NCBI RefSeq assembly: GCF_900102485.1
Contig: NZ_FNBX01000001.1
Span: 1-64,000 of the forward strand
DNA length: 64,000 nucleotides
Reading direction: 5' to 3'
Origin: Desulfovibrio legallii
GTDB lineage: Bacteria > Desulfobacterota > Desulfovibrionia > Desulfovibrionales > Desulfovibrionaceae
Position numbers and translations under genes: made by a program. Of this stretch, positions 62,709 to 64,000 are shown piece by piece. The first letter of the stretch is position 1; every line of letters begins with the position of its first letter. The notes under the pieces are model-generated. The model made no database searches and was not told where the DNA came from. It saw only the letters and a list, made by a program, of their open reading frames with translations.

Positions 62709-63758
62709 TCAGACCCGCGTGCCAGACCAGCCGCGCGAAGTCTGGATCAGACCGTCGCGGCGCACCAGGCAGCAGGCGCACCCGGGCAGACTGTCCGCCA
62801 GGGCCAGGGCCTGGCGCGGCGGCAGGACGGAAAAAGCCGTGGCCAGGGCATCGGCCGTGCAGCCGTCCGGGGCCGCCACGGTAACGCCGGCCTGGGCCGC
62901 GTCCTGCCCCGTAGCGGGGTTAATGAGATGGCTGCGGGCGTGGGCCGCATCGTAAAAAGCCTCATATACGCCGGAGGTGGCCACGCCGCCGCCCTGCGGC
63001 AGCTCCAGAACCTGCAGCGACCTGCCGCGCACGCGCGGGTCTTCCACGCCGATGCGCCAGGGGCGGCCCGCCGCGTTGCGGCCACGGGCCACAATGTCAC
63101 CGCCGGCATTGACGCAGTGGTCAGGGCAGCCTGCCGCGCTCAGCTCCCTGGACATGGCGTCCGCAATGTGCCCCTTGGCGATGCCGTCCAGGGTAAGGGC
63201 CATGCCCTGCCGCTCCAGGCGCAGCCCGCCGTCGTCCAGGCGCAGGCGCTCCATGCCCACCAGGGCCAGGGCCTCGCGCGCTGCGGCCGCCGAAAAGGCC
63301 GCCGGGTTCTCCCGGCTGTTTTCCAGCAGCGTCACCAGGGGCAGCACCGTGGGGTCAAAAGCGCCGTCCGTAAGGCGGTGCATATCTGCCGTAACGCGCA
63401 GCAGGGCCGTCAGCCGGGGCGGCACGTCGCGCAGGCGCCCTGCGGCATTAACCTGCCCCAGGGGAGCGTCGGCCGTAAAGCGGGTAAATATTTTTTCCAG
63501 CTCGCGGCCCAGGGCAAAGGCGCGCGCCGTGGCCTCCGCCGCCTGGTCCATCGTGGCGCGGGCCACGCTGACGGTGACCAAAGTGCCCATGAACAGGGCG
63601 GAGCGGCTCTCGGGCAGGGGCGCGTCCGTCGCCAGGGCGGGCGTGCGCGCGGCAACGGGCGCGGCGGTCAGCAGGGACAACAGCGGGGCCGCCCCCAGAA
63701 GGCCGCCGCCCAAGAGCGCGGCCCGCAACATATCTCTACGGCTGTAACACCTGGGCAT
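62709..63758 (-). CDS. apbE: FAD:protein FMN transferase (ApbE)
   Basis: 349 residues. Twin-arginine-like signal (CYSRRDMLRAALLGGG), so periplasmic or membrane-anchored. Covalently attaches FMN to Rnf-type subunits. Family features: FMGTLVTVSVARA about 56-68, LTDGAFDPTVLPLV about 127-140, LTLDGIAKGHIAD about 188-200, VNAGGDIVARG about 216-226, SHLINPATGQDA about 280-291. ATG 63756-63758 has GGAGGAAAG upstream. It follows the presumed rnfB with 20 bases between, the arrangement of Desulfovibrio rnf clusters. Confidence 0.93.
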   Translation of the reverse strand: MPRCYSRRDMLRAALLGGGLLGAAPLLSLLTAAPVAARTPALATDAPLPESRSALFMGTLVTVSVARATMDQAAEATARAFALGRELEKIFTRFTADAPLGQVNAAGRLRDVPPRLTALLRVTADMHRLTDGAFDPTVLPLVTLLENSRENPAAFSAAAAREALALVGMERLRLDDGGLRLERQGMALTLDGIAKGHIADAMSRELSAAGCPDHCVNAGGDIVARGRNAAGRPWRIGVEDPRVRGRSLQVLELPQGGGVATSGVYEAFYDAAHARSHLINPATGQDAAQAGVTVAAPDGCTADALATAFSVLPPRQALALADSLPGCACCLVRRDGLIQTSRGWSGTRV

Positions 63759-63778
63759 ACTTTCCTCCATAGGCCGCT

Positions 63779-64000
63779 TCAGGAGCGGACCGCTTCCTCT
63801 TGGCGCGCGTGCGGTTCCCGGGCCGTGACGGCCGTGAGGGCGTCGGGGGCGTCCTCCGTGCATTCCGCCGCCTCGGGCGGCCTGGTGTAACGAAAGATTT
63901 TTCTGGGGCAGGCGGCCACACAGGCCTCATGGCAACTTGTCCCATAGGAACAGCAAAGCATATGGTCGATGACGATGCGGTTGTCCTCCAGCCGCACGGC
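63779..64000 (-). CDS. rnfB: RnfB-like ferredoxin subunit, C-terminal part (partial)
   Basis: A minus-strand frame enters from the right edge and stops at 63779, about 73 residues. It reads AVRLEDNRIVIDHMLCCSYG and continues with Cys in TSCHEACVAACPRKIFRY, i.e. the end of a ferredoxin-type iron-sulfur segment, then a hydrophilic tail. Placement directly before apbE and the ferredoxin-like end suggest RnfB of the Na+/H+-pumping Rnf complex. The spacing CCSYGTSCHEAC is unusual for a [4Fe-4S] motif. Most of the gene lies outside the window. Confidence 0.6.
   Translation of the reverse strand, partial: AVRLEDNRIVIDHMLCCSYGTSCHEACVAACPRKIFRYTRPPEAAECTEDAPDALTAVTAREPHARQEEAVRS

Overview
The window looks like chromosome of a GC-rich, motile, anaerobic sulfate reducer of the Desulfovibrio group. 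The gene set pointing there: a split-Soret cytochrome c, a lactate/glycolate-type oxidase operon with LUD and cysteine-rich iron-sulfur proteins, the end of an rnf cluster followed by apbE, hydrogenase maturation genes hypA and hypB, a TRAP transporter, and several sigma54-type promoters. This is inference from gene content; there is no rRNA in the window.

Layout. 1-5657: end of an IS256-family element that has cut a secreted-protein gene at the end of a ybhGFSR-type ABC exporter operon (all minus strand). 5953-11485: minus-strand operon dctP-dctQ-dctM-eutB-eutC behind a near-perfect sigma54 promoter and a leader that can fold as a transcription attenuator; it appears to couple TRAP uptake to ethanolamine ammonia-lyase. 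11865-15394: lipoate ligase, catalase with PerR/Fur-like palindromes, and a SPOR-domain protein. 15609-20498: secreted protein of unknown function, hypB/hypA, TPR protein, AMIN-domain protein, small XRE regulator. 20514-21270: AT-rich gene-free island. 21280-24165: periplasmic-sensor GGDEF/EAL protein. 24513-28380: minus-strand operon behind a second near-perfect sigma54 promoter (lysozyme-like protein, GT9 glycosyltransferase, a protein of unknown function, FlgN/FliT-like protein). 28459-31721: DedA and three poorly known genes. 31896-32132: remnant of a DJ-1/PfpI gene and terminator hairpins. 32181-37765: D-lactate/glycolate-type dehydrogenase, two iron-sulfur proteins (one a LUD fusion) and LutC-like protein. 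38299-38512: unusual tandem and inverted repeat array. 38519-46776: cytochrome b-like protein, ribBA, YkgJ-like protein, RND pump, TauE/SafE permease, cbiB, trmL. 46796-53575: hydantoinase-like protein, ilvE, the conserved dnaX-ybaB-recR group, ZIP permease. 53601-56592: chemoreceptor with a sigma28 promoter, split-Soret cytochrome. 56884-62478: dnaK, lipoproteins, gatC, gatA. 62709-64000: apbE and the 3' end of rnfB.

The genes fit together as fermentable-substrate oxidation (lactate, probably ethanolamine), cofactor supply (cobalamin cbiB for EutBC, flavin ribBA and ApbE for flavoproteins and Rnf, lipoate), oxygen/nitrosative defence (catalase, possibly the split-Soret cytochrome) and motility/sensing (chemoreceptor, sigma54 operon, c-di-GMP protein). 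The most striking unlabelled feature is a dispersed, about 125-145 bp repeat family: six copies, every one located between convergent genes.
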